DNA of 64,000 nucleotides from Polytrichum commune (GCA_950295325.1 OX485809.1:26786001-26850000), one strand, 5' to 3'; positions 37,168-49,705 are shown, numbered from the stretch's first letter. Program-made: numbers and translations. The notes: generated by a model not told the origin, from the letters alone.

Positions 37168-37494
37168 CCCGGGGAGGGCAGTGTGTTAAAAAGTTAAGGA
37201 TATAGGTGCGAACAACCACTATTTTAAAGGGGGTATTATTTTCAATTTTTTTTCACATGCTATCATTATATAATTTTCTACTTTGGGTTAATAGAAAAAT
37301 GGCTTTCATTACTTATAATTCCAAATTACCTATTATTCCATATCCTATAGTACTTTAAAGATGTCCAGTGTCATTTTTGATACCCTATATTACTCTTAAG
37401 TCTATTCATAATTTTTTGCTCCCATGTTTTTAAAATACCCTATCATTCGTTCGTACGTATATTGCTACTCCAACCAATGACTACCCTCCCCGGG
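37168..37494. mobile_element. MITE with CCCGGGG ends (copy B, inverted)
   Basis: Its reverse complement aligns over its whole length with copy A at 34607. Both ends read CCCGGGGAGGG inward. The flanks CCCCAACG and CCCCCACA agree at 6 of 8 positions, a decayed duplication. The right border abuts a copy of the dispersed palindrome. Confidence 0.82.
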
Positions 37495-37496
37495 CC

Positions 37497-37569
37497 CCCA
37501 CAGGTGAACGCCCGTGGGCAACCTCGTCTTCCGGCCTCTAAATAGGTCCCACGGGTGAACGCTCATGGA
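37497..37569. repeat. Two copies of the dispersed palindrome
   Basis: CCCACAGGTGAACGCCCGTG at 37497-37518 and CCCACGGGTGAACGCTCATG at 37548-37569, spaced 51 bp apart. Confidence 0.85.
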
Positions 37570-37941
37570 AGAACCTGCCATCCCCTCCACCCTCAATATC
37601 TCCCATGACCTCTTCATCCCCCTTCTCCTCCTCTTCTTCTTCAGACATCCCTAGGTCATGCAATTGGTTATGTTATGGGATATATTGTTGAGCATGTTCA
37701 CCTTGCGGATCTAGAACATCTTCCTCCTCTTCCTCAACCTCCTCCTCATAAGTGATATTGGTATGCATGCTTCTTCTCTGGCGATCAATATCTGAATCCA
37801 TTTCATTATGACCTTCTTTTTCAATATTCTAGTCAACCATTTTTTCTTCTTCATACCACATTTGTAGGCTTTAGTCAACTGCTGCAAACATTTTCATCTT
37901 GGCATTCTCAAACATTTCGATGGGCACAATGTTAACAACCT

Positions 37942-40290
37942 TCATACCCAAGGCCTGCAAAAAACAAAGAATAAACTAAATATTATTGGAAAGGTAAAAC
38001 CAATATATATTGCCAAGGCAATGATATACACCAAAAATTCAATAAATACTAAGGGGAAAAAGTGTTGAATACTAACATGGGCCACTATATGCGTTTCATT
38101 TTCTCCACAAATATTCAGGAAAAATGTCCCCTCAAAACATGAAGATTTGATGATGTCAATGTAGGTCTGCATCCTCAACTCCTCCTTGAATAGGGTCTTG
38201 GACGATTCATTAAGATACGCCATTTTCACTGAATATTGCTTATATTGCCCCAAGTCATGCACGTCCAACATCTTGCGACCTCCGCAAAGTTGCACAACCA
38301 CCTCCGAACTTGGTTCGCCTCTGCTGGAAAAAAATGCAGGTTTTAACCCGAAGAGCATTTGATTCGAATAAGCAATCACGCGATGCAATTTTCTCCTCTT
38401 TAGTCCCATGGTAGAAGGCATCACAAAACCTTACTGTACTTGGCAGGAACGTCTTTAGAACATTGTGAATGAAATGCCGATTTGGATATTCGGAAATTAG
38501 TGTCCACAATTGGGGGGCTTCAAAAATATCTGGAAAATCCCGACGAAGACCTTGTAGAGTGTCATCCACAACCTCCTTAATATACGAGCCACTGTTGACT
38601 CCCACTTGGACTCCAGGAAGAAACCTTGTGTCCATGTACGCATGGATTATTCTCGGGGAGTTCACTAGACATATATATATGTACACACGTGCGTGACAAG
38701 GATATTTATTCAAGGGGTATTTATTTATCCATCCTTAATTTTTTGTATCGTATTATTATATAATTTGCTAATTTACTATTTTTTAAATGACCCTATAATT
38801 ACTTTTAAATTTGATGAAACTCTAATTTTAAGCTAGGTATGTTCATTATAATTATTTGATTTTGCTCCAAAGGGTTTAAGAGCATTCAAAGTACTAAGTC
38901 ACCAAAATCCAAGGCACAACAAGGTTTTACATTAAGGGTGTTCATAACCAGTTTCAAACAACAAAATCAACCCATGTTCCTCAATCAAGTTCCACGCACA
39001 ATTAAACACAACGGTACTGAGTGTCAAAAAAAACAATTAAAACACCAACAACAAAGTAAGCAAAAATAGGGTCCATGCAATAATATAGAAGGGTATAGAG
39101 TTAATATTACAACATCTTGCTTGAAGCATACATATACAAAATCAACCAAAACTCCTCTAATTTATCTTGAGAAATTGTTTCCAGCATTTAAAAACACTAG
39201 CAAAACTGTTCATAGCAAATGAAAGATGTCATGTTCATCTTGGAAAACAATTCCTAGCTTTTAAGAATACTAGTATATAATCAACAAATAATGCATGCCT
39301 TTAATATCTATAATCTGTTACGTCCCAGCACCCCAACTTCATCGTCATAGCCTTCAGCGAGCTATCCGCAAACATTCTCCAATACTTGCACTCCAGCTTC
39401 TTAAATCCTACGGTATATTTTTACAAATATTTTAAAAATATATGTTATTTGTATCAAGCCTATATTATTTATAATACAAATTTTATCATACATATTCACC
39501 TATATTACTTCTAAGAAAATTTTAAGTTTTTTCTTTTGTGAATATAAATTACCCTATATTTTCCCGCACGTTGTTTTCTAATATTATCACAATGAACTCC
39601 CCGAGGGATTATTGGTACAAACGATTGTCCCATACCATTGAAGTGATATGTGTTGTCGATAGACAACATGACATGTTCCTCCAAGACTTCAGTGGAGGTA
39701 GTGACTAGTATATTTGTCACTCCCTCTTCAAACCGTTTAGGAATAAATATTCTTTTTTTCGTGGGGTTCAAAGTTGCAGTAAGGTACTTCCCTCCAAGCA
39801 AGTCCACAAGCCACTCTCGCTGGAGTTTCTCAAAATTGTTCTCTTGCTTCCACGCTCTCCATTTCGCCCGATCAATAGTTTCCTTTTGCTCCCTTTGAAT
39901 AAGATACGAAGGGGTGGAGTTTAGACACTCTGCCAGTGCAATGTACGTCTCGTACTTCTTTTTCTTATTCACCGCCCACTTGCCAACAATCTTCAAAGTA
40001 TGCCGAGGATGCTTCCCACCCTATCTGGTGACAAGAACTTGATCCGCTCCCAAGTCAAGCTTCATCTATGTCAAACCTCGAATATGCTTCAAGTCATTCT
40101 TGACCACTTTCTTGGGTTTAAAACCCTTTGTATCCTTCATGAGACCAAAGGTCTTTGGGTCTATATACCCACCACTCTCATGGTCCTTGATTATTTGCTC
40201 CCACTTATTTCATACGTCATCGCTCAATATAGGCAAGACATGCTTCATGATAAAATAGCCTCTTTCCTCCACCCGAAACATCCCACATGA
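37942..40290 (-). pseudogene. Uncharacterised gene interrupted by a MITE
   Basis: Reading leftwards, an upstream block (40290-39990) carries frames such as KDHESGGYIDPKTFGLMKD broken by TGA and TAG stops. It continues into an open block from 39996 with LVDLLGGKYLTATLNPTKKR and ends VMLSIDNTYHFNGMGQSFVP. A 954-bp element then interrupts. Removing the element plus one duplication copy rejoins ...FVPII to HAYMDTRFLPGVQVGV in frame. A probable frameshift near 38,400 leads to a further block with KLHRVIAYSNQMLFGLKPAF and ends before an intron-like AT-rich tract. No known domain is recognised; it may itself be of transposon origin. Confidence 0.6.
38652..39605. mobile_element. TIR element with CTCGGGG ends, 954 bp, 8-bp TSD GGATTATT
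   Basis: The left end is CTCGGGGAGTTCACTAGAC and the right end, reverse-complemented, CTCGGGGAGTTCATTGTGA. Both carry an ACGTGCG motif about 40 bp inside. The perfect duplication GGATTATT lies at 38644-38651 and 39606-39613. The interior is AT-rich and non-coding. It belongs to the same family as 34607-34949, 37168-37494 and 59966-60249. It has split a coding exon on the minus strand. Confidence 0.93.
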
Positions 40291-40379
40291 CGCACGTAAT
40301 GAAGGCATGTGAAATCAAAGACCGGAAATAAATCGCAAATTCATGTGTTATCCAACATCAGCCACATCGAAGCCAGTCG

Positions 40380-41838
40380 CCCACGGGTGAACACCCATGG
40401 GTGTCGCTGAAATGAGACCCTCAAAGGACCTAGGTTAGAAAAGACCTTCCACTTCTTGAAAGCATGTGAGTTGATTGTCTTCTCACGCACAGTTCGTTGT
40501 AGTCTTCCTCGTCTAATCCATGTCTTTCTAGCGTGCTGAATGCACTCCACCCATGATGGGAAGTGCTAGCTGTATTCACCATCCAAGTTAAGAACGCCAG
40601 AAAGGTGGAACAAAGGGTCGTCAAATGAGAGATCATTGAAATACCTCTATGCACCTGAATGAAACACCCACTATCTATTACATTTGTCTATGTACAACCC
40701 ATACCCTTTCCTACTCAAAAACACAACCTCATATTGCAAGGCCTACGGGTGAACGCCCGTGGGACACCCCCCCCTCCCTTCCTCATTCCTCCCAAGTCCC
40801 ACAAGGACCCTAATTTATTTAAACCTGAAGTAGATAAACACCGTCACATTATATTATTTTGTTTTCCCCTCGCAAATACCCAAAATCCTTAAACACATCG
40901 TATCCGCTCCCAACCACGAGAATCCCCAAACACCTCCACATCCCTTCTTATATCTAATCCCCTCCCAAATACCGCAAAAAACAAACAACACCCCAAAATA
41001 GCACCCCAAAACGTTTTGTTGGTTTAGGATTTGTAAATTTGAGCAGCTTACTCAACCGCATATTGCAAGGCCCACGGGTGAACACCCGCGGGACACCCCA
41101 CTCTCTTCCTCACTCTACTTTATTCTTGGTCCCCCTCCTAAACACGTCTAAACCCTAAACAAATCCACATCGATTCTTTTTTTGAAATTGCTTCCAAATC
41201 CTCAAAAAAAACAACCACAGACACCCTTTTCTTGGTCGCTTCACATACACCTCACTTCTGTAAATTAGTCATCATCCGTCCCTGCTTTAACCACCCCTCA
41301 TAACGCCTACACCCGCACATCAAACACGTCAAAACCCCAAACTCATCACCATCGATTCATTTTTTGATCACCCAAATATGCCAAAAACAACATCCACAAC
41401 CTTTTCTTTAGTCCGTTCACAAACATATCCCAAACATATCCACATCTTTAGTCCATTCACAAACCCATCACTTCCGTAAATTTTTCCACAACCATTCTTT
41501 TTTTTTACCCCCTCGTAAATATACCTACACGGCACATTTTTCTAATCCCCTCCAACATACGTTCAAATCCCAAACCCATCACCATTGATCCCTATTTTTA
41601 ATTCGCTCTCAAAAACCTCAAAATCGTAAATGCGTGGAGATCCAATCCCTTTTGCTCGTCTAGGGTTTGAGCATTTGAGCGGAATATTTTTTTCGTTTTG
41701 CAAGGCCCATAGGTGAACACCCATGGGACCCCCCCCCCCCCCTCTTCCTCACCCTTTCCAACTCCCACAGGTGAACACCCGTGGGACACTCCACCTCTTC
41801 CTCACTCATCCCAAGTTCCATGGGTGTTCACCCGTAGG
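40380..41838. repeat. Degenerate long tandem repeat carrying six dispersed-palindrome copies
   Basis: Palindrome copies lie at 40380-40401, 40742-40763, 41071-41092, 41706-41727, 41764-41785 and 41817-41838. Those at 40742, 41071 and 41706 share a wider context: TTGCAAGGCC before, and GGGAC(A)CCCC then CTTCCTCA(C/T)TC after. Their spacings of 329 and 635 bp suggest a unit near 320-330 bp with one lost palindrome. The interior repeats phrases like AACCC(C/T)AAAC. Non-coding; a C run lies at about 41,730. Confidence 0.75.
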
Positions 41839-41965
41839 ACTTGAAATAATTACTTTCACACTGACAAGTTGGAAATATCTACTTTCACACGGTCAAATTG
41901 GAAATAACCACTTTCAAACTGTCAATTCTCAACGTTTAAAATAACCGCTTTCACACTGACAACCC
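41839..41965. repeat. Short tandem repeat, about 36 bp, 3-4 copies
   Basis: The phrase AAATAACYACTTTCACACTG followed by (A/G/T)CAA recurs about every 36 bp. It lies directly after the last palindrome of the cluster. Confidence 0.7.
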
Positions 41966-42094
41966 TACATACGCACATTTAATGGGAACTCACCAACTTT
42001 CTTTGGTGGGCTCATTGCAATTGTTGTTCAATTTCAATAGAAGTTCCTCCACAGAAAAAAAACAAAAGTGCAAGTGTTTCAAACAAATATGCAT

Positions 42095-42580
42095 TCAAAC
42101 ATTCATATTTTCATACATTGAAGAACACAATTTCAAAACCTATTGCAACACATTCTTCACATAATTTCAAAACCTATTGTAACACATTCTTCACACAATT
42201 TTAGAACCTAATGCAACACATCCTTCACACAATTTCAGAACCTCATGCAACATATTTTTCACACAATTTCAGATGCTAATGCAACACATTCTTCACACAT
42301 TCTTCACACAAATAAAAAAACAACACAATCTTCACACACAAGCAAGACATTCTTCACACATTCTTCGCACATTCTTGACACAAATAGAAAACAACACATT
42401 CTTCATACAAGCAAGACATTCTTCACACAAATAAAAAAACAACACATTCTTCACACAAGCAAGGCATTCTTCACACATTCTTCACACAAATAAAAAAACA
42501 ACACATTCTTCACACAAGCAAGACATTCTTCATACATTCTTCACACAAATATAAAGCAGCCTTTTTCTACACACAAGCAA
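42095..42580. repeat. Minisatellite with ACATTCTTCACACAA core
   Basis: The first part repeats AATTTCA(A/G)AACCTA(A/T)TG then CAACACATTCTTCACAC at a period of about 38 bp. The second part repeats CAAGCAAGACATTCTTCACA with ACAAATAAAAAAACAAC at about 65-70 bp. The two halves share the ACATTCTTCACACAA core and probably evolved from each other. Confidence 0.88.
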
Positions 42581-44096
42581 CACATTTTCTCCACACATTG
42601 CAAACAAGAACATGAATTGTAGCAAATTTCAGAAAAGAGGGAGGAAGAGATAGACAAACTTACAACAAGTTTCTGGTTCTAACAATTGTGGTTCCAAGAT
42701 TCTTCTCACAAATTTCAGCATCTAAGATTCTTCCAACAAGTTTATAGGTCCAAGTCACTCTAACAATTCGACTTCTAACAATTTTGCTTCTAACAATTTT
42801 GGTTCCAAGATTCACACTATTCTAGGGTTTTGGATTCCCTCCCCAACACCTCAATAGTTTCTGATTTGATACCCTACAACTTATTTGGGTTTCCCACAAC
42901 TTGTTTGAGAGAGTTGTCTGTTTTCAAAGCTTGATCTTCCTCTTTTCAGAGGCCTTTTCCATACTATTCTTCATCAAAATAAATCAAGGGTGGGTGGGTG
43001 GGTGGGATTTTCTCTCATCACAAGTCTATTTCGCACCAAAGCATAGTATCTGTCATTATAGCCATGAATGTAGTGATATGTTCTACATCATATATACTAA
43101 TTTGAACTTTCAACAAGGAGTATGTACCCTCATTAGAGTGGTCATATATGTTATCAAGTTTCCTTGCTTTCAAATCAAAGTTTGATAGCATAAAATACTA
43201 AAATGTAATGATGTGTGTCATGTTCACAAAAACATTACATATGGTAGCTAAGCTCAAAACATAGTCTAGTATGTCACTATATTATACATAACAACTATTG
43301 TTTCAACCAAGTAATAAGTTAAGGATGTAATGTGTAAACTTACATACCTCATTTGTATGTATTCTCAATATCTCAACTACATTCCATAGTTTGTGTATAT
43401 ACCAACATACTAGTTCAAAGTAAAATAGTAACTTTCACAAATATAAGACATAAAGTGAAAGAATCTCCAAACATGAGTAATGTACTATTGTTGGTGTTGA
43501 AAATGTGAAGAGCTAGCCTCACCTGCACCCGTGCCAACCCAAACATACAATTGTGTGTTAGAAAGGCGTGTGTCAGGGGTCTTCAGCTAAGCTCAGTTGC
43601 AATCCATGTCACACATTTACCTCACCTGTAAAGTCCATTGAATGTTTGTAACTACCAATACTCACTATAAAACAATGAGTATACAAACTTGCTCTTTTGC
43701 CATATTGTGTAACTTCTTGGATAGTAACAATTTGTAGTACACCAAACACCATGCACCTCCACACTATTCATGTATCCACCTTCTTAGCCAAGAGTTTGCT
43801 CCTCCAAGCATGTAAAAGAGTTTTCACATGGAGGGGCTTAGGGTTTAAGTATTGGTTTAGTAAGTTATAGTGGCCACTTTAGGTCACTGAAAACCCTAAA
43901 ACGTGGAGCATGGTAACCCTCCCTTATCATGGTAAGTTAACTCATGGTTAGGTTTAGTTTATTGTTTTAATTGTGGTGTAGATTATACTAAGTGTCTTAG
44001 TCTTAGTATAAGGTCTTAATCAAAATTTCAAGACTGTTACATTTAAGTTAATCTCAATGGCAAAATCTAGAGCAAAGCGGGAGAGAGAGAGAGAGC

Positions 44097-44148
<52 letters not shown>

Positions 44149-44269
44149 TGGTGAGGGAGTATGAAGTGACATGATGGAGATGTGAAAGGACGCGAAAGGA
44201 TGAGAATGAGACGACAAGAGTACAATCTGATGTGTGGGCGGTATGATGGTATTAAGAGTGGAGATAAAA
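42581..44269. other. Intergenic, no gene supported
   Basis: AT-rich sequence without a credible gene. A (GA)n microsatellite fills about 44,080-44,142. The final 5 bp, TAAAA at 44265-44269, is the target duplication of the LTR that follows. Confidence 0.5.
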
Positions 44270-45242
44270 TGTTGCGCACCTCTCTATGAGGAGTGCCCGA
44301 AACACCATGGGCACAAGGGGGACCCCGGAGTGACACCCAGGACTTGTGGCGCCGTTGGTGAGAGGGCCCAAGTGATCCTAGTGTGGGTGAGGGCCCCGGG
44401 CGTTGGGAACGCCTCCCACCCACAAAGACTAGGAGGCACAAGGGTAAGGCCATGAGTTATGCGTAGCTCATGGCGTGGTGATTCTAGAAAGCTCAAGAAC
44501 ACCTCAATCGGAGGTGTGAGCTAGGAGTTATGGCCATTTGAGTGGGGCGCTGTCCCGGGACAGCGCCCTGGTAGAGCAGTGCCTGGGAGTGATTCCTGGG
44601 ACTGCCAAGGTTCAAACAGGCATAACTTCCTCAATACTTGCCCAAATGGGGCAAGTGAGGAGTCCATCGGCATCTACGTGAAGCATAGATGAAGATGGAG
44701 TGGTTGTTTGTTATGATCAGACATCAGACAAGGAAGTTATGATGGTCTGAAGCTGCTGGGGGGTTCTAGGCCCAGCAGCTAAAGGAAAATGTCCACTTGG
44801 CCCCAACTCTTGGTAGAGAGACAAGAGGTTGGTTGACGGTGGGGTAGGGGCCCCGCGTAAAGTCCTAGAGGCTTATATGGGTGAGGTGGTGTGGCCTCAC
44901 CCACCCGAGGCCGAACGGCACAGCCTCTATGGGCATTGGCCCAATGTGAGGCCATAGTTGCCTAGTATGGTTCGGGTTGTTGTAGTGTTGCTCCGGCAAT
45001 GCGATGATCAACATAGGATTGGACTTCCATGGATGGAAGTCCACATGTGGAAATGGGTTACGGATTAAGGGGTGAGTCCCGAAAGCAAAGTAGGAGGATT
45101 GGTTCCCTCCTATGAGCTATATAGTCCGGGGTAGGAGGAGCTAACCATTAGCATGGCGGAATGCGAATGGTTAGCGCTCGTAACCTTTGCTAGAATTGAA
45201 AATTGGCAAGATTGTCAAGGGGGGCTAGCAAGGGTTGCGACA
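44270..45242. mobile_element. Solo LTR, 973 bp, 5-bp TSD TAAAA
   Basis: The segment starts TGTTGCGCACC and ends GGGTTGCGACA, giving the TG...CA ends of an LTR with imperfect inverted termini (TGTYGC). TAAAA precedes it at 44265-44269 and follows at 45243-45247. It is GC-richer than the surroundings. A 24-bp perfect palindrome lies at 44545-44568 (GGGCGCTGTCCC then its reverse complement). No internal retrotransposon region or second LTR is present, so it arose by LTR-LTR recombination. Copia or gypsy origin cannot be told. Confidence 0.9.
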
Positions 45243-45269
45243 TAAAATATCATGCCCGTGAGCATGTGT

Positions 45270-45354
45270 TTAATGTGTATTAACATACTTTTATGTTGAT
45301 GTTCAAATTCTGCATTACATTGGATTGTTGAGGAAAGACTTGAAGGGGAAGGCG
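45270..45354 (+). pseudogene. Left part of a transposase-like exon cut by the 11-kb MULE
   Basis: An open frame starting after TAA near 45270 reads VQILHYIGLLRKDLK and then GKA in the target duplication. The same frame resumes on the far side of the 11-kb element at 56430 as GKAVVLFDDEDRALCDG. The fragment thus belongs to the gene annotated at 56430-59326. Confidence 0.75.
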
Positions 45355-45369
45355 GAGGGAAGCTAAGAC

Positions 45370-45436
45370 ATGAGCGATGAGCAGTGAACAATGAGCAGTG
45401 AGCGGTAACACGTGAGCAGTGAGCAATAACACGTGA
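45370..45436. repeat. Left subterminal heptamer array (RTGAGCR)
   Basis: Imperfect head-to-tail copies of a 7-bp unit, ATGAGCG/ATGAGCA/GTGAGCA/GTGAGCG, interrupted by AACACGT. The array is inverted relative to the array at the other end of the element. Confidence 0.88.
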
Positions 45437-45684
45437 TCGATGGTGCCAAATATAGTAACTAGGCACGGTTTTAGGGTACATATTCTAATATTGGCATTTT
45501 TTCTTTGCAATTTAAGAATTATAAAGTACTCACATTTTGATTGAACAAGAGTGAAGGGAGCACATTATCATAGATATTTAAAAAAACCATCAGTCCTTTG
45601 CTGATTTTTATTATAAAAATCCACACTAATACATGTCACTTACCAAAATTCTCAAACATGCGGTTGAATACAACACTTGGAATA

Positions 45685-48600
45685 TTACTCACATTCTACA
45701 ACACCTGCAAGTTCAAGGAGTTGCATAACCTCATTGTAGGAGTATGTTGGAGCGTGAATGAACTTGTCACTACTGTAATCCACCTTACACAAAAATCTAA
45801 ACACATAGTAAAGATGTTTGCAATACACCCATTTCCATTTCTTTCCCAAAGATTGAGATGACATTTTCGTGTAGTCAGGGCATGTACAATGTGGCATGTC
45901 AGCAATTGTGACACAATATTTGATATTTTCCTTGGAGACGATGTTGAGTAGGACTCCAAATTCTGGATATGGAATGGCAGTTACTCCAACCACATAGTAA
46001 CCGTCCATGAGTCCAGCGCTCTCCCATTTATTTTTGTGATCTGCCGTTGGTGCTCCTAGATTGCGGCGCACCGTCTTTCCAAACCTGGAAGTTGGATGGG
46101 CATCTGGTTTTTGTGGTACACGAAAATCCGTCCGAGGAATCGGGAGCGTCGCAATTGTGGAAAGCCTATGGCGAGGAGAGAGAACCTCCCTTTGTTGTAA
46201 TTGGAATCCAGCATCTTCGAGCGCCAATACCTCCTGCCTTGAGAGATTGGTACCTATCTTTACAGGCCATGTGTTGGGTACTATAGGCCAGTCTAACACG
46301 TATTTCTTCTTGCTACCACTTACACAACATTTGATGTCGCCAGGGCAAAACCAAAACTCGTACTCCACATTGTTGGTGGAGCGGTATTCTTTTTTCAATC
46401 CCTTGTATGTAGGAACAGGGGTGCCATGTTTGTAAGTTCCAACTTTGGCATTGCACAAAGACCCTGTATTGGCTTGCATCGCCCAACATCTTTTGGCAGA
46501 GTTGGATGGCAATCTTGCAATATACCAATGAGAAGAAGGGCAATCAATCTCTAACACCGATGTGGTATGTGCCACACCATACTCTGCAAAATTCAAAAAT
46601 TCCTCTATGCATGCCCTTTTAACCCTAGTGTTAGGACGAGGAATCGAGTAGTTCACTTTGTCGGGTCGATGTGAGTCGCAATCACCTGGCGGCAGATCAA
46701 GTTTTCGTTTGGTAGATCCAAACAGCTCAGACCCCTCCAAAGCACAATCCCTTGTATTGAGATCTTCAGCCCCCGGATAGGATTTCATGGCATTTGCTAG
46801 TAGCTTTGGATCTCCACACCGGGTAGCAGCCTTCAACTTCAAGGACGCAGAATCAGGGCCTTTACCAGTAAAACCTCCTCTCAACCACGATCTATAATTT
46901 GCAATCTGTATGAATGCACGGATCAAATCGTCCACTGTTGCTTCATAAAGATAAGTCATCTTGTTTCCAGACTGTTGGAGCCATTTGTTGTGCATTGTCT
47001 CTGCAAGGTTACACGTCGGCATTTCTGCACGTTCATCTATATTCATATCCTGCAAACATTACACAAATTATAGTAGATTGTATATATCATGGATATTCAA
47101 AATTAAATAATATTGGAAAAACATAGTAATGATGCACTTACAAGAATCATATGACCACCCCATTGCCTATAACGGAAGTGCCAAAACCCCAACCACTCGG
47201 AGAGCCCGTGAATATCTTCTTCCGTGGCAGCTCCAGATGACAACCACCATGAACAAATAACATGATATTTGGTTTCGGCTTCATCCATTATTTTCGCGTC
47301 TTTGTAATCTTTGCATAGTTGTTTGTGCTGAAACTGCAAAGATGCCTTGATATATTTTTGCGTCACCTTATCCAAGTTTTGTGACCAATGGAAAAGACAA
47401 GTGCGCTCACGACCCACCATTGGCAGACTTGGGTCACCTCCACCATATATCTTCCTGACCGCATTCCAATTTGCTTGAGCACTGTCCGCCATAAAACCTT
47501 TGAAATTCACGGTTAACACTCCATTCTCCGCCATAACAATATTCAAGTTTTCCCATAAAAGAGTTTGAGCTGCACCATCTTCAGATCGCATGTCACAACA
47601 CGCAATGGTCAACACCTTACAATACTTGCTATCGTACACATGACACGCAAGGGTGGTCCAGTCCTTCAGACGTTTAACGTGGTCAAACATTATCCATGAA
47701 TTCTCCATATCTCCTCCCTCCTGCATACGCATAACAAGATCCACACCACTCCCCGGAAGATCTACTGACATTTTGAAGACAAATACTTTGTCATTGGACT
47801 GTCCGGGGAACCTACTAGCATGAACGTACTTAAAGCTCGAATGGTCTTTGAGCGCCATGATACTATCCATCGTACCCATTCCACTACGAACAAATCGCTT
47901 TGAGCCGGATACAAAATTCCGACAATTTGGAGAGGCAAGAGTACTAAATTTATCCATGGCGACCTCCAAAGATGAACCTATCAAGTGATGTCTTTCACTG
48001 TCTGATGGAAATTTTAGGAGGTAGTCTGCCAAAAATTGTTTGCTCGCTGCCATTACTATAGCGGAGTTTCTGGCAGTGGGTGTTTTTGTGACCTCATTGG
48101 CAACATATTGGTATGCAATGTCCAAAGATTCACGGCATGTACCATTGGACACAAGGTGGTCATACACGCCTAGATGAATACAAGCCCTGGCCATTTCAGA
48201 AGATGTGGAGTGCACATATATTATGCGAGCATGGCATAAAGCTATGCATATAGGTGTGGAATGACAAACCTTACATTCCAATTTGGACCTCTCAGGGGCA
48301 ATAATACCCATAGAGAATGGGGTAGGAGTTGATCCGGCCCATTCGGTGTTGTTGCGCTCGCCTGCATTGCGATGCATATAATCACAAAAATCATTAGAGC
48401 ATTGGAGATGACCTGCACAAGTAGAACGTCTGAAGGTTAATCCAAAATGATTTTGGATATTTGTGGTTTTGGTGGTGCACCAAGGGTGTCCGTCGCACAT
48501 CTTATCCATGCCATCCATCGAACGACCATAGGCGCTTGGAACTCCAAATGGCACAGGGGGCAATACAAACAAAATGTCACCGTCAAAAGAGGAGGGCAAA

Positions 48601-49016
48601 TACTTAACATCTCGCACCTCTATGTTGTCAAAATCAATGGACGCAAAATCTGACTTGGATCTTTTCCTAGACTTTGTTTGTTTCAATGCGTCGACAATAT
48701 TCATACCCACTAATGAAGAAAAATTGTGTAGCGGGGGACGTTGTGATACTGAACCATGGTGTGCCACCTTCACATACAGAGGACTGTAAGGAGATTTGGG
48801 AAGATCCATAGGGGGTTTTGAAGGGATGGAATCTTTACTTCTAAATGGAAATGGTGATGTATTAGAAAGGTCAACAGCAGCACAAATGTCATCTTCAGAA
48901 TCCGACAACACTATTACACTATCATCAGTAGGTTCCAATTTAACAGTGACGATACTTGGAACTTGAACAGTTGATGTACCAGATTCATTTGTCAAAATGA
49001 CAGTAGAAGCTTGCAT
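45685..49016 (-). CDS. MULE transposase with zinc finger and SWIM domain, 2 exons, 1,079 aa
   Basis: Exon 1 is 49016 to 47142 (625 codons) and exon 2 is 47049 to 45685 (454 aa plus stop). The intron is GTAAGTG...TTGCAG, phase 0. The N-terminus is acidic (VIVLSDSEDD) with a basic patch (KSRKRSKS). A Cys/His cluster at about 180-214 (HPWC...STCAGHLQC...FCDYMH) looks like a FLYWCH/WRKY-GCM1-type finger. The MULE catalytic core shows FDHVKRLKDW (Asp445), GFMADSAQANW (Asp514 region begins at Asp511) and CLFHWSQNLDK. A SWIM finger CTCPDY...WVYCKH has Cys1013, Cys1015, Cys1035 and His1037. The frame continues upstream to ATG 49277 but for one TAG at 49065-49067, so the ancestral protein may have been about 87 residues longer. 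It is expected to bind the element ends and drive transposition. Confidence 0.92.
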
Positions 49017-49705
49017 CTGAGAATCAGAGAGTCCAATAACTCTATATGAACTAGGTCCTAAACTCTACATAGAACCACCCTCACTTCTATTCTTTTGCAT
49101 CAAGATTGTTCTAGACACCTCTCCACCTACATAGTATATCTCTTGCTCGACGTACATGGTTCCTACTTGGAGGTTGAATCTCAAACCAAGCAAATCTTCT
49201 AGAACAACTACACAACCATCACTTTCAAGAGGCAAAATGAAGGGTATAAAGGATCCATGAGCACGGATGGTAGCCATGAAGAATGTGTGGATGCAATGTA
49301 CATCATACTATGGAAAACATGACCTATTTGTATTGTGTCTTGGCAATCTTAATCCGTGGACTTGAAAAATATACTATATGAATGTCTATTGAAAGAAATG
49401 GTGCACATGGGCTGGTAGGTGTAAAGAAGGTAATGCCAGTTGTTGATTATATTGGGTAGACAATGACCAATGTAAGGAAGATATTTTAATAGCATATCTT
49501 TAGCTTTCAAATCAAATTCAATATCTTAATGTTTGGGTTCTAAAGATGGTGGTGGTGGGCCTTTAATAATTCCTAAATCCCAAAGAAGAAGAAGACATAA
49601 TGAGTGATGATCTGTTTCAAACTTCTTACAGCTTCAAAGTGAGGTAGCGCTTTTAGGTTATGCAAAAAGCGAATGTAGAGAATTGATAGATTTTTAAGGT
49701 TGCAA
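49017..49705. promoter_or_regulatory. Divergent intergenic region between transposase and ParB-methyltransferase
   Basis: The two element genes are transcribed away from each other from this stretch. Its left third (49065-49277) encodes, on the minus strand, an upstream extension of the transposase frame (HGSFIPFILPLESDGCVVVL), separated by a TAG that could be a mutated CAG. The remaining 430 bp are AT-rich and presumably hold both promoters. Confidence 0.5.

Noticed and set aside
34607-37494. A single 2.9-kb transposon with 330-bp terminal inverted repeats
   Set aside because: Copy A has its own perfect 8-bp duplication on both sides and each arm has two termini, so two separate MITEs are the better reading.
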